A DNA stretch of 64,000 nucleotides from the NCBI RefSeq assembly GCF_014284255.1, contig NZ_JACOFV010000003.1, positions 62,001 through 126,000 on the forward strand, given 5' to 3'. Each line of letters starts with the position of its first letter. Position 1 is the first letter of the stretch. Source of the DNA: Cognatundibacterium jejuense. Lineage in GTDB: Bacteria > Pseudomonadota > Gammaproteobacteria > Burkholderiales > Burkholderiaceae_D. This document shows positions 30,117 through 37,721 of the stretch, in pieces. A model generated the notes under the pieces. That model did no database searches, was not told where the DNA came from, and worked only from the letters and a program-made list of their open reading frames with translations. Both the position numbers and the translations under genes were made by a program.

Positions 30117-30935
30117 ATGAAATTGAAGTGGCGTGAAATTGGCGCTGGACTCGTTGTCCCCGTTGTGCTGATCGCGATATGGCAAGCTGCCTGTAGTCTG
30201 GAGTGGGTGAATCCGCAAGTCTTGCCGTCGCCATGGGCGGTGCTCAAAAAATGGTTGGAATATGCATCGCCAATGACACCTTACGATCCAGCCAGCGAAA
30301 GTTGGTTAGCATGGACATTGTCGGGCGAGTTGCTGAGAGATACGATGGGTACCATGTATCGCGTCATCGTTGGTTTTGTTGTTGGTGCAGGGCTGGCCTT
30401 ACCTTTGGGGTTGCTCATGGGATCGAGTGCCCGCGTGTATGCATGGTTTAACCCACTATTGCAGGTGTTGCGTCCTATTCCGCCAATCGCGTATATTCCT
30501 TTGTCGATTTTGTGGTTTGGATTGGGTAATCCTCCGGCGATTTTTTTGATCTCTATTGGCGCTTTTTTCCCTGTACTGATGAACACCATTGCGGGCGTTC
30601 ATCATGTCGATAGTATTTATATTCGTGCAGCGCGAAATTTAGGTGCAAGTCAGTCGACCATGTTTTTAAGAGTCATGTTACCGGCCGCCGTGCCCTATAT
30701 CTTGTCGGGTGTGAGGATTGGTATCGGCACCGCTTTCATTGTCGTGATTGTGTCAGAAATGATTGCCGTCAATAACGGTCTGGGTTTCCGTATTCTGGAA
30801 GCACGCGAATATTTTTGGTCTGACAAAATTATTGTTGGCATGGTTAGTATTGGTCTGTTGGGCTTGGCAATTGACCTGGCGATGAATAAGTTGAATAAGC
30901 ATTTACTGCGTTGGCACCGTGGATTGGAGAATTAA
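30117..30935 (+). CDS. ABC transporter permease (SsuC/TauC type)
   Basis: The 272-residue inner-membrane protein has about six membrane segments. The ABC-ATPase contact loop (EAA motif) is near residue 178 (IRAARNLGASQSTMFLRVML). It belongs to the binding-protein-dependent importer permeases of the nitrate/sulfonate/taurine group and forms the channel with the flanking gene products. One base separates its stop from the ATPase start. Confidence 0.9.
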   Translation: MKLKWREIGAGLVVPVVLIAIWQAACSLEWVNPQVLPSPWAVLKKWLEYASPMTPYDPASESWLAWTLSGELLRDTMGTMYRVIVGFVVGAGLALPLGLLMGSSARVYAWFNPLLQVLRPIPPIAYIPLSILWFGLGNPPAIFLISIGAFFPVLMNTIAGVHHVDSIYIRAARNLGASQSTMFLRVMLPAAVPYILSGVRIGIGTAFIVVIVSEMIAVNNGLGFRILEAREYFWSDKIIVGMVSIGLLGLAIDLAMNKLNKHLLRWHRGLEN

Positions 30936-30936
30936 A

Positions 30937-31737
30937 ATGACGATGTCTGCGCACATTGAGATCAATGCAGTAAACAAAATATTTAAGACTGCTGATAAAG
31001 AAGTGGTTGCTCTGCATGATATTAATTTGGAGATACCCGAAGGACAGTTTGTTTGTCTGCTAGGGCCATCCGGTTGCGGCAAATCAACTTTGCTTAATGC
31101 GATCGCGGGCTTTGCTTTACCATCCGACGGTAGCATCATTGCTAACGGTAAGGAGGTCAGAGAACCAGGTCCTGATCGCGGTATGGTATTCCAGGAATAT
31201 GCTTTATTTCCGTGGATGACGGTGGAAAAAAACATTGCTTTTGGCCTTGAAATCAAGGGAATGAAAAACGTCGATATCGAGCAACGTGTCAGCAACTTAT
31301 TGCAGATGTTGGGTCTGTATGAATTCCGGCAGCGTTACCCTAAAGACTTATCGGGTGGGATGCGGCAACGCGTTGCGATTGCGCGTGTGCTGGCGCTGGA
31401 TTCACCGATTATGTTGATGGATGAACCTTTTGGTGCACTGGATGCCTTGACCCGTCGTAACTTGCAAGATGAGCTGTTACGTATCTGGTCTGAGTTGAAA
31501 AAGACCATTATCTTTGTGACCCATAGCATCGAAGAGGCAATCTATCTCGCCGATAGGATCATCGTGATGACTTATCGTCCTGGCACTGTGAAGAAGGATA
31601 TTTTATTGGATTTACCGCGTTTGCGAGACCCGTCTTCGGTTCAATTTAATGAATTGAAGCGTGAGTTGGGACAATTAGTAATGGAAGAGCAACAACGACA
31701 CCACAATGATGAATTGAAACAGGCGATTGTAGATTGA
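30937..31737 (+). CDS. ABC transporter ATP-binding protein (SsuB/TauB type)
   Basis: The 266-residue ATPase powers the importer. Walker A GPSGCGKST is near residue 45, the signature LSGGMRQRVAIAR near 140, and Walker B LMDEPFGALD and the His switch FVTHSIEEA follow. I use the ATG at 30937, with GGAGA upstream, rather than an earlier alternative start at 30919 inside the permease gene. It is the last gene of the operon. Confidence 0.93.
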   Translation: MTMSAHIEINAVNKIFKTADKEVVALHDINLEIPEGQFVCLLGPSGCGKSTLLNAIAGFALPSDGSIIANGKEVREPGPDRGMVFQEYALFPWMTVEKNIAFGLEIKGMKNVDIEQRVSNLLQMLGLYEFRQRYPKDLSGGMRQRVAIARVLALDSPIMLMDEPFGALDALTRRNLQDELLRIWSELKKTIIFVTHSIEEAIYLADRIIVMTYRPGTVKKDILLDLPRLRDPSSVQFNELKRELGQLVMEEQQRHHNDELKQAIVD

Positions 31738-32211
31738 TTGGGATGAAAGGGTATACCTATGCGATCGACCTGTAGTTGCTAAAATCTCCTAGCATACGTA
31801 ACTTAGGATTTTGGCTAAAGAAAAGCGTGTGGTTTATATTGAAACGCCGTCATTACATTTTTTTAAACGTTAAATACTTCCCCTCAGTATTTAAAATTCC
31901 CCTTATCAGATAAGGGATTTAGCATATATTTTCTACAAATATCGGGGGAGTATATTGGCTATATTGATGTTGATATATTATGTTACAAGTTATCTGTAGT
32001 GTTGACACAAAAAACACCGACAATGGAAAAATTACCTTAATTAGTTTTATCATCGGCGAAAAATCAAGAAGCTGATTGACGATTTACTGAGGGGGGAGGA
32101 AAGAAACTTTTATCGAATGTGGTTCAGATTGAATCACCGATACCAATAAAACTCGCATATTGCTGAGTTAGTGTCTAATATGATTATGTAAAAGATGTTG
32201 AGGAGTTTGTG
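31738..32211. other. AT-rich spacer after the ABC operon
   Basis: No gene is visible in these 474 nt. Two inverted repeats are seen: an imperfect stem at 31778-31815 (GCTAAAATCTCCTAG with CTTAGGATTTTGGC), which may end the ABC operon, and a compact one at 31897-31919 (CCCTTATC / GATAAGGG). The remainder is AT-rich and should contain the promoter of the FlaG-like gene, which I cannot pinpoint. Confidence 0.6.
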
Positions 32212-32637
32212 ATGGACCTTAGCGCAATTGCTCTTTCCGGGCAAGCAAATGTGGCTATATCGTCCCCGCCCGTTCAATACGGTGTGGGATTGACGTCTGC
32301 TGCCAGCGCATCAGTCAGTTCCAGTTCTTCGCCCATAATCAGCGATCAAACATCCAATCCTGTCGCCCCGGCCAATGTTAATGCAGGTAGCCCTTCTTCA
32401 CAGGCGAATGAAACTGATTCCCTCAGAAAGTCCGCAGCGGCTTTGAATCAAAATTCCCAGCCGCATTTTGGCAGTATCGAATACACGGTTGACCAGCAGT
32501 CCGATAAAATGGTGCTGAGAGTTGTTGACCAGGAGACTAAACAAGTTTTATTGCAAATTCCTTCCAAGGTAGCCTTAATCCTGTCGGAAACGATAGGTAG
32601 TGGTGGTGCAGGTAATCTGATTCACGAATCGGCATAA
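32212..32637 (+). CDS. FlaG-like protein, orphan
   Basis: The 141-residue product has a Ser/Ala/Pro-rich N-terminal half (1-85) and a C-terminal FlaG domain (about 88-130: EYTVDQQSDKMVLRVVDQET, then LLQIPSKVAL). FlaG proteins normally sit beside flagellin and fliD and influence filament length. No flagellar gene lies near this one, so the role here is open. ATG 32212 is preferred over GTG 32209 because AGGAG at 32201-32205 gives normal spacing only to the ATG. Confidence 0.8.
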   Translation: MDLSAIALSGQANVAISSPPVQYGVGLTSAASASVSSSSSPIISDQTSNPVAPANVNAGSPSSQANETDSLRKSAAALNQNSQPHFGSIEYTVDQQSDKMVLRVVDQETKQVLLQIPSKVALILSETIGSGGAGNLIHESA

Positions 32638-32731
32638 GTGATCACATTGATCATAAAAGTTGTACTTGGCGTCTTTGTGATTGCTTCGTTTGTTTTCTTT
32701 CTAACTTTTCTTCAACAATACGCGCCGCAAC

Positions 32732-34213
32732 TCACAGCGTATCAATAATCTCCACAATACGCTCAAACGCTAGCAGCGCTTCAGTAATGATTTTTTCGGC
32801 GGACAGTTTTTCTTGGGCTGAGACGAGCATCGGTGCACTGATACAAATTCGCAATGCGCTGACTGGGGTGCCCATTCTTTCGCCGCATAAAACTGGTTGC
32901 CCAAGTTGAAAGCGACGATGTTGTTGTGCATCAGCAGGTTGTTGTAATTCTTGATAAACCTTTGCCGATTCACTCCTGGTTAAGGGACGCTTTTCTCCAT
33001 TACTCAGAATACGATAAATGACGAATGGGAAAATGGTTTGTTCTTCATCCCAGTTTCCTGCACTACCGATCTCGCTGCGATCAAGCGCAGGATTGCTAAC
33101 GGCTTCAAAGTGAGGATCGTGTTGTATTCGATCGCTGACTGCTTTACGGAATGCTTGTAAAAATGGACGAATTTGTTGCTCGTTCAGTTGTGCAAATTCA
33201 CGCAGTTCCGCCATGGCCGCTTCCCAGCGCAGTAGCAATCCAAAGTTAGTGCCGGGATGCAAATTCAAAGACGCCTTATAGCCACTTGGCCAGTCTGCGG
33301 AGTGGGAGTAAGCGCGAGCGCCTTCGTGCAAAATCCGTTCTTGACAGATATTCGCGACCAAATGGGGAATGAGTAAGGCACCAGAAAAAGTAGGTCCCCC
33401 TAAAAACTTTGACCCTGTCAGTGCAACACAAAAATGGTGTACGAGGTAGGCACGCAGGCTTTGTTTTGATAAGCGAAATTGACATGCATCAACCACTACC
33501 TGGATTTGATCGGGCCAACGTTGTTGCAATTTCTTGATGCTCGCAATGCCAGGGAAAATCAAACCTGTTTTGCACACGTCAGTCAGTATTAAAAGTAGTC
33601 GTTTTTTTGTTTTAACAGCTTGCTCTACGATTTTGAGCAATTCGGCATCAACACTGGCGATATCACGTGGCTTACCATCCTGCGAGCGCGCGGCCAGTGT
33701 AAGCAGTTCACCGCGCCAGTCGCTGACAGCGGCACCTTCCGGAGTGCCGCCGGCGCAGGTTGAATCGCTACTAAAATGTTTGCCTTGTAAGGCTGCTGCA
33801 AGGCCACTGCCAGTTTCAGCAGGATCTATCATGACCGTCAGATCAGGCTGCAACCACTGCGCTAGTAATAGGTGAATGTCGGTTCCAGAGGCGGCAAATA
33901 AAGCGTCAACTTTATCCTCTTCGCTGAGTCCACACAGCGATAAGAACTCTGATCGCAAGGCCCGTATTTGCTGGTCGTAAATATGTTGCTGCGTATCTTG
34001 TAGAACCAGTTGAGCGCATCGATTGCGTAAGGCCTGCGCCGCGGTCATTCCACGCAATGAAATGACCGACGCGGTGGAAGAACCTAAGGCGGTCAGCTCA
34101 TTATCTGGCAAGGTGCTACAGCCGTATTTATTTAGCCCGGTTTGTGGATTTGGTGTAATTCTGGAGTCGCCACCAGAGACAAGTAAATCAATCGTTGCCG
34201 GAAATTCTTTCAT
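32732..34213 (-). CDS. class V aminotransferase-like PLP enzyme, function unknown
   Basis: The 493-residue product shows the fold-type I PLP layout. FAASGTD (106-112) is the likely phosphate-binding turn, VVDACQF has the PLP-pyridine aspartate (D242), and TGSKFLGG carries the Schiff-base lysine (K269). I cannot match it to a characterised aminotransferase, desulfurase or lyase. No signal peptide is visible. Its ATG overlaps the stop of the ATP-grasp gene by 4 nt (34210-34213), so the two are translationally coupled. It is the last gene of the decarboxylase/ATP-grasp/PLP cluster. The catalysed reaction is unknown. Confidence 0.8.
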   Translation of the reverse strand: MKEFPATIDLLVSGGDSRITPNPQTGLNKYGCSTLPDNELTALGSSTASVISLRGMTAAQALRNRCAQLVLQDTQQHIYDQQIRALRSEFLSLCGLSEEDKVDALFAASGTDIHLLLAQWLQPDLTVMIDPAETGSGLAAALQGKHFSSDSTCAGGTPEGAAVSDWRGELLTLAARSQDGKPRDIASVDAELLKIVEQAVKTKKRLLLILTDVCKTGLIFPGIASIKKLQQRWPDQIQVVVDACQFRLSKQSLRAYLVHHFCVALTGSKFLGGPTFSGALLIPHLVANICQERILHEGARAYSHSADWPSGYKASLNLHPGTNFGLLLRWEAAMAELREFAQLNEQQIRPFLQAFRKAVSDRIQHDPHFEAVSNPALDRSEIGSAGNWDEEQTIFPFVIYRILSNGEKRPLTRSESAKVYQELQQPADAQQHRRFQLGQPVLCGERMGTPVSALRICISAPMLVSAQEKLSAEKIITEALLAFERIVEIIDTL

Positions 34214-35457
34214 GGATTTTCTACGTTCGCAGTTGATTTGTGGCGGGCATTTTCCAGCATTTGTCTGAAGGCATTGAAAACTTTTTGCATCGCTGGCTTT
34301 TTGTATGGATACATATCAGCCGGATCCATTGCATGTACTACCATTGCATTGTCGATCTCAAAAATCAGTAAATTTCCATCCTGGGTCTCCGCACAATCGA
34401 TGCCCAAATATTGCATACCCATACGTTGGTAGATCGTTTCTAAAGCAGTAGCATGGCGCTTTGCGAATTCTTCATCGAAGTGTGCCATGCATTCAGCTTC
34501 TTCAGCGCGTTTTTCAGCGCTTTCTCCCATCCCTGCATTCAGGTAGTGAATCATCCAATGCGATGAAATCGCGAAATGGCAGACATAGGGTCTGCCTTCG
34601 ATCAGTGCAATCCGGTATTTGCGAAATAAACCATCGGCACTGCGATAGTCGACAAAACGTGAAAGATAAAAGTACTCAGAAGGAATGCGCTCCAGATAGG
34701 CTTGCAGGCTATCTGCATCTTCAATTTTTTCCAGATCTTTGCCTGCATGCGAGCCTAATGGTCGTATGATCAGTGGAAAATGATCACCAGAAAGTAAGGT
34801 ATGAACGTCGATTATTCCTGCACTTAGCTGACCTAAAGTGGTTCTGTTAGTGCGCACTGTAACTGGCATCTCAATGCCCGTGGAGTCGCTCAAGGCAGCG
34901 CACACACCATCGCGTGATGTTTGTGCAATATATTCCGGCAAGTTGATGACGGGACGTGGCCAGTTTGCAATAAATAAACCCACTTTTTTCAACAACGCCT
35001 GATTGGATTCCGATTCAGCAATGCCGACTAACATGACATCATGTTCAGGAACGATCTCTGGCCAATTGGCATCAAGTGATAGGTATAAAATATCGAGGGC
35101 AACGTCCGAGTCCTCTATTAAAAATTCTATCGGTGTATTGGACATCAAATCGCCTGGCCCCATGATCACCAATAGTTTGATACCTGGCGCTGATTTTTTT
35201 GCCGGAATCGAATATAAGGCCTGCGTCTTGATTGCCTGAGCTTGCATTGCTAAGGCTAAATCGTGGTGTCCGATGATTTGTAAATACACCGAGCAATCCA
35301 TTAACGCATTGGCATCAGTGATATTTTCCTCTGCCCGTTTGAGCAAGGCTTCACCGATAGGCTTTATATCTTCATTGGCGAAAGCGAGGCGCATCAAAGG
35401 TGCAACACCAATGAAGGGGGCAAATGCTTGCGAGGCAAACTCAAGGCGATCGGACAT
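34210..35457 (-). CDS. ATP-grasp ligase-like protein with N-terminal TPR-like segment
   Basis: The 415-residue product has a helical N-terminal region with one TPR-like unit (about 47-82). A Rossmann-like pre-ATP-grasp segment follows (94-175, KLLVIMGPGDLM), then an ATP-grasp core resembling the RimK group. LIIRPLGSHAGKDLEKI (229-245) is the ATP-binding strand-loop. LGIDCAETQDGNLLIFEIDN (351-370) holds the metal ligands (D354, E367, N370). ATP-grasp enzymes join a carboxylate to an amine through an acyl phosphate. Both neighbours are PLP enzymes, one a predicted amine-forming decarboxylase, so an amide-bond product is plausible. The substrates cannot be read from the sequence. Confidence 0.78.
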   Translation of the reverse strand: MSDRLEFASQAFAPFIGVAPLMRLAFANEDIKPIGEALLKRAEENITDANALMDCSVYLQIIGHHDLALAMQAQAIKTQALYSIPAKKSAPGIKLLVIMGPGDLMSNTPIEFLIEDSDVALDILYLSLDANWPEIVPEHDVMLVGIAESESNQALLKKVGLFIANWPRPVINLPEYIAQTSRDGVCAALSDSTGIEMPVTVRTNRTTLGQLSAGIIDVHTLLSGDHFPLIIRPLGSHAGKDLEKIEDADSLQAYLERIPSEYFYLSRFVDYRSADGLFRKYRIALIEGRPYVCHFAISSHWMIHYLNAGMGESAEKRAEEAECMAHFDEEFAKRHATALETIYQRMGMQYLGIDCAETQDGNLLIFEIDNAMVVHAMDPADMYPYKKPAMQKVFNAFRQMLENARHKSTANVENP

Positions 35458-35519
35458 ACACTTCCTTTGCGGTAATTGATTTGTCGCTTATTGGGGTACT
35501 TTTTCTTTCAATTTTTCTT

Positions 35520-37028
35520 TTACTCAGTCGCTTGATCAGTGCGAGTTTTACCCACAGCAATGACTGCATTGAGCATCGCATCAAGATCGCCACGATGTGT
35601 GCGGTGATTCACAATCGCCACACGAATCGCGAGCTGCCCTCTGACTGTCGTAGTGGAGGGAACAGCGATGCCGGATTCATGTAAATCTGCCACGATGTCA
35701 CGATTCAAGTCATCAAGATTGCGTTGACTTGAATTGTATTTAGTTTCACCTAAATAACGGAAGCACACCACATTGAGCGCAACTGGTGCGACTAACTCCA
35801 GCGATGAATGTTGGCTGATTTGCTGCACCAGATATTGCGCCAGATCACAGGTTTGGGAAATGATGTTGCCTAATTTTTCCGTGCCATAAACCTGTAAAGT
35901 AAACCAGGTCTTTAATGCACGGAAACCGCGCGATAAATCTGGGCCGAAATCGCATGGCCAAGGGGATCCGCCTGCCAGGCCACGGCTCTCGCGGCGAAGG
36001 TAGGCGACAGGTGCAGCAAAAGCATCCATATGCTGGGCCGCATCGCGTACTAATAAAAATCCAGCATCGTATTGCACTTGTCCCCATTTATGAAAATCAA
36101 ATGCAATCGAATCTGCACGCTGAATCCCTTGCAATAGCGGCGCGACTTTTGGGGACATCATACCGAGCGCACCGAAAGCGCCATCGACATGGAACCAGCA
36201 ATTCTGGCGAGCCGCAATATCGGCAATCTCATTGAGCGGATCAACTGCACCTACATCGACGCTTCCTGCTGTTCCGGCAATGAAGAAGGGCTGAAATCCA
36301 GCAGCGCGATCAGCTTCGATAGCCGCCTCTAGTGCTTGTGTATCCATCTCGAATAAATCATTGCTCGGAATCCGACGCAATGCGGAGGTACCAAAACCGG
36401 CCAGATCCATTGCTTGCGCTACGCAACCATGTGCTTCCACCGAGGTGTAAGCGGTCAGTTGCATCGCAAATTCTCTCAGACCTTGTTGACGTACCGATTT
36501 GCCGAGCGCAACGGTTCTGGCGACTAACACCGCCATCAGATTTGCCATTGAGGTGCCAGTCACAAAGACGCCGCTGGCAGTTTCAGGAAAGGCAAACAAT
36601 TCACGCATCCAACGTACAATTTGTCGTTCGACTTCCACTGGCATTTGATCTCGACCACCAACATTGGCATTTAAACCAGCTGCTAACATGTCAGCCAACA
36701 TCCCGACAGGCGTGCCGCCGCCCTGTACCCAGCCCATGAAGCCGGGATGACTATTTCCAGGCCCATACGGCAAGATATCTTGCATGAAAGTCTCATGCGC
36801 ACTTTCGAGGCTTTGACCTTGCTGTGGCAGTGTCACCTGAAATTTAGCGCGGGATGTTTGCGGAATGGGTTGCCAGACCGGGCGTTCACGTAAATGTTCT
36901 ACAAAATCCAGCATATCGTCGAGCATACGATGACTCTGCTGGCGAAATGCACTCCAGTCTTCCGGGTCCAGACTCTGGTGTGCGTCTTGGGGGTGATCCG
37001 CAGTGGGATCTTTAGGCAACTTATCCAT
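35520..37028 (-). CDS. group II PLP-dependent amino acid decarboxylase
   Basis: The 502-residue product belongs to the aromatic-amino-acid/glutamate decarboxylase family. TSVEAH places the PLP-stacking histidine at H200, FHVDGAFG gives D282, and FDFHKWGQVQYD gives the Schiff-base lysine K314. GNSHPGFMGWVQGG (91-104) is the usual N-terminal substrate loop. Homologues are often mislabelled as a cytochrome d oxidase subunit. I use the ATG at 37028; a TTG at 37049 would add seven residues. It is first in a three-gene minus-strand cluster, 62 nt before the ATP-grasp gene. Substrate (aromatic, acidic or other amino acid) is not determined. Confidence 0.88.
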   Translation of the reverse strand: MDKLPKDPTADHPQDAHQSLDPEDWSAFRQQSHRMLDDMLDFVEHLRERPVWQPIPQTSRAKFQVTLPQQGQSLESAHETFMQDILPYGPGNSHPGFMGWVQGGGTPVGMLADMLAAGLNANVGGRDQMPVEVERQIVRWMRELFAFPETASGVFVTGTSMANLMAVLVARTVALGKSVRQQGLREFAMQLTAYTSVEAHGCVAQAMDLAGFGTSALRRIPSNDLFEMDTQALEAAIEADRAAGFQPFFIAGTAGSVDVGAVDPLNEIADIAARQNCWFHVDGAFGALGMMSPKVAPLLQGIQRADSIAFDFHKWGQVQYDAGFLLVRDAAQHMDAFAAPVAYLRRESRGLAGGSPWPCDFGPDLSRGFRALKTWFTLQVYGTEKLGNIISQTCDLAQYLVQQISQHSSLELVAPVALNVVCFRYLGETKYNSSQRNLDDLNRDIVADLHESGIAVPSTTTVRGQLAIRVAIVNHRTHRGDLDAMLNAVIAVGKTRTDQATE

Positions 37029-37217
37029 CAATTTGTCTTGAAAAAACAATGCCCGATTATCTCACTTGCGAAAGAATTTGCGCAAACTTTCCATTTTTTC
37101 ATCAAAAAATGTGGCTTCCGATGACAAGTCTAAGAATTTTTTAAACAAAAAATCAGAGGGAAGCATGTTCGTTGCTCTGCTAGACTGCGATTTAATCTGA
37201 ATTGCCGACGTTGAAAA

Positions 37218-37565
37218 ATGATTTCTTTACTTCTGAAGTGTCTGACCGGTGCTTTTGCTGTTTTGCTGATTGCTCTGGCTTCCCAATCCCGTTACTTTGT
37301 GTTGGCGGGTCTGGTTCCTTTATTTCCGACATTCGCATTGATTGCTCACGTCGTTATAGGAAGCAGTCGTTCCGTGACTGCTTTGCAAACCACCGCTTTA
37401 TTTGGTTTGTGGTCTTTAATTCCTTATGCTGCTTATCTTAGTACTGTTTATTTTTTAAGTACGCGTACTTCATTGAGCATGACTTTGTTTTCTGCGGTTG
37501 TGGTGTGGGTCGTCTGTGCGGTATTGATGTTAGTAGTATGGTTTCGGGTATTTTCGCAACAGTAA
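37218..37565 (+). CDS. GlpM-like inner-membrane protein
   Basis: This 115-residue membrane protein has four hydrophobic segments. VLAGLVPLFPTFALIAH (about 28-44) and the later ALFGLWSLIPYAAYL match the GlpM family. GlpM was named for a Pseudomonas protein linked to alginate production; its molecular role is unclear. It is divergent from the PLP decarboxylase gene across 189 nt and is followed by a strong terminator. Confidence 0.8.
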   Translation: MISLLLKCLTGAFAVLLIALASQSRYFVLAGLVPLFPTFALIAHVVIGSSRSVTALQTTALFGLWSLIPYAAYLSTVYFLSTRTSLSMTLFSAVVVWVVCAVLMLVVWFRVFSQQ

Positions 37566-37653
37566 ATCCGTAGGGAGAGGGCGGACGGCCTTGGTTTTGT
37601 GTCCGAGTCAGGTTCGCATTGGATAACGGTATCTACAAAATGATTATCCTTAT

Positions 37654-37690
37654 AAAAAAACGCCGGATTTTTATTTCCGGCGTTTTTTTT
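37654..37690. terminator. bidirectional terminator between glpM-like and S46 peptidase genes
   Basis: A perfect stem (AAAAAAACGCCGGA / TCCGGCGTTTTTTT) has A- and T-runs on each side, so it works in both directions between two convergent genes. Confidence 0.93.
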
Positions 37691-37721
37691 ACTTCAAAAT
37701 TTAGATGAGAATCGATGTTAC

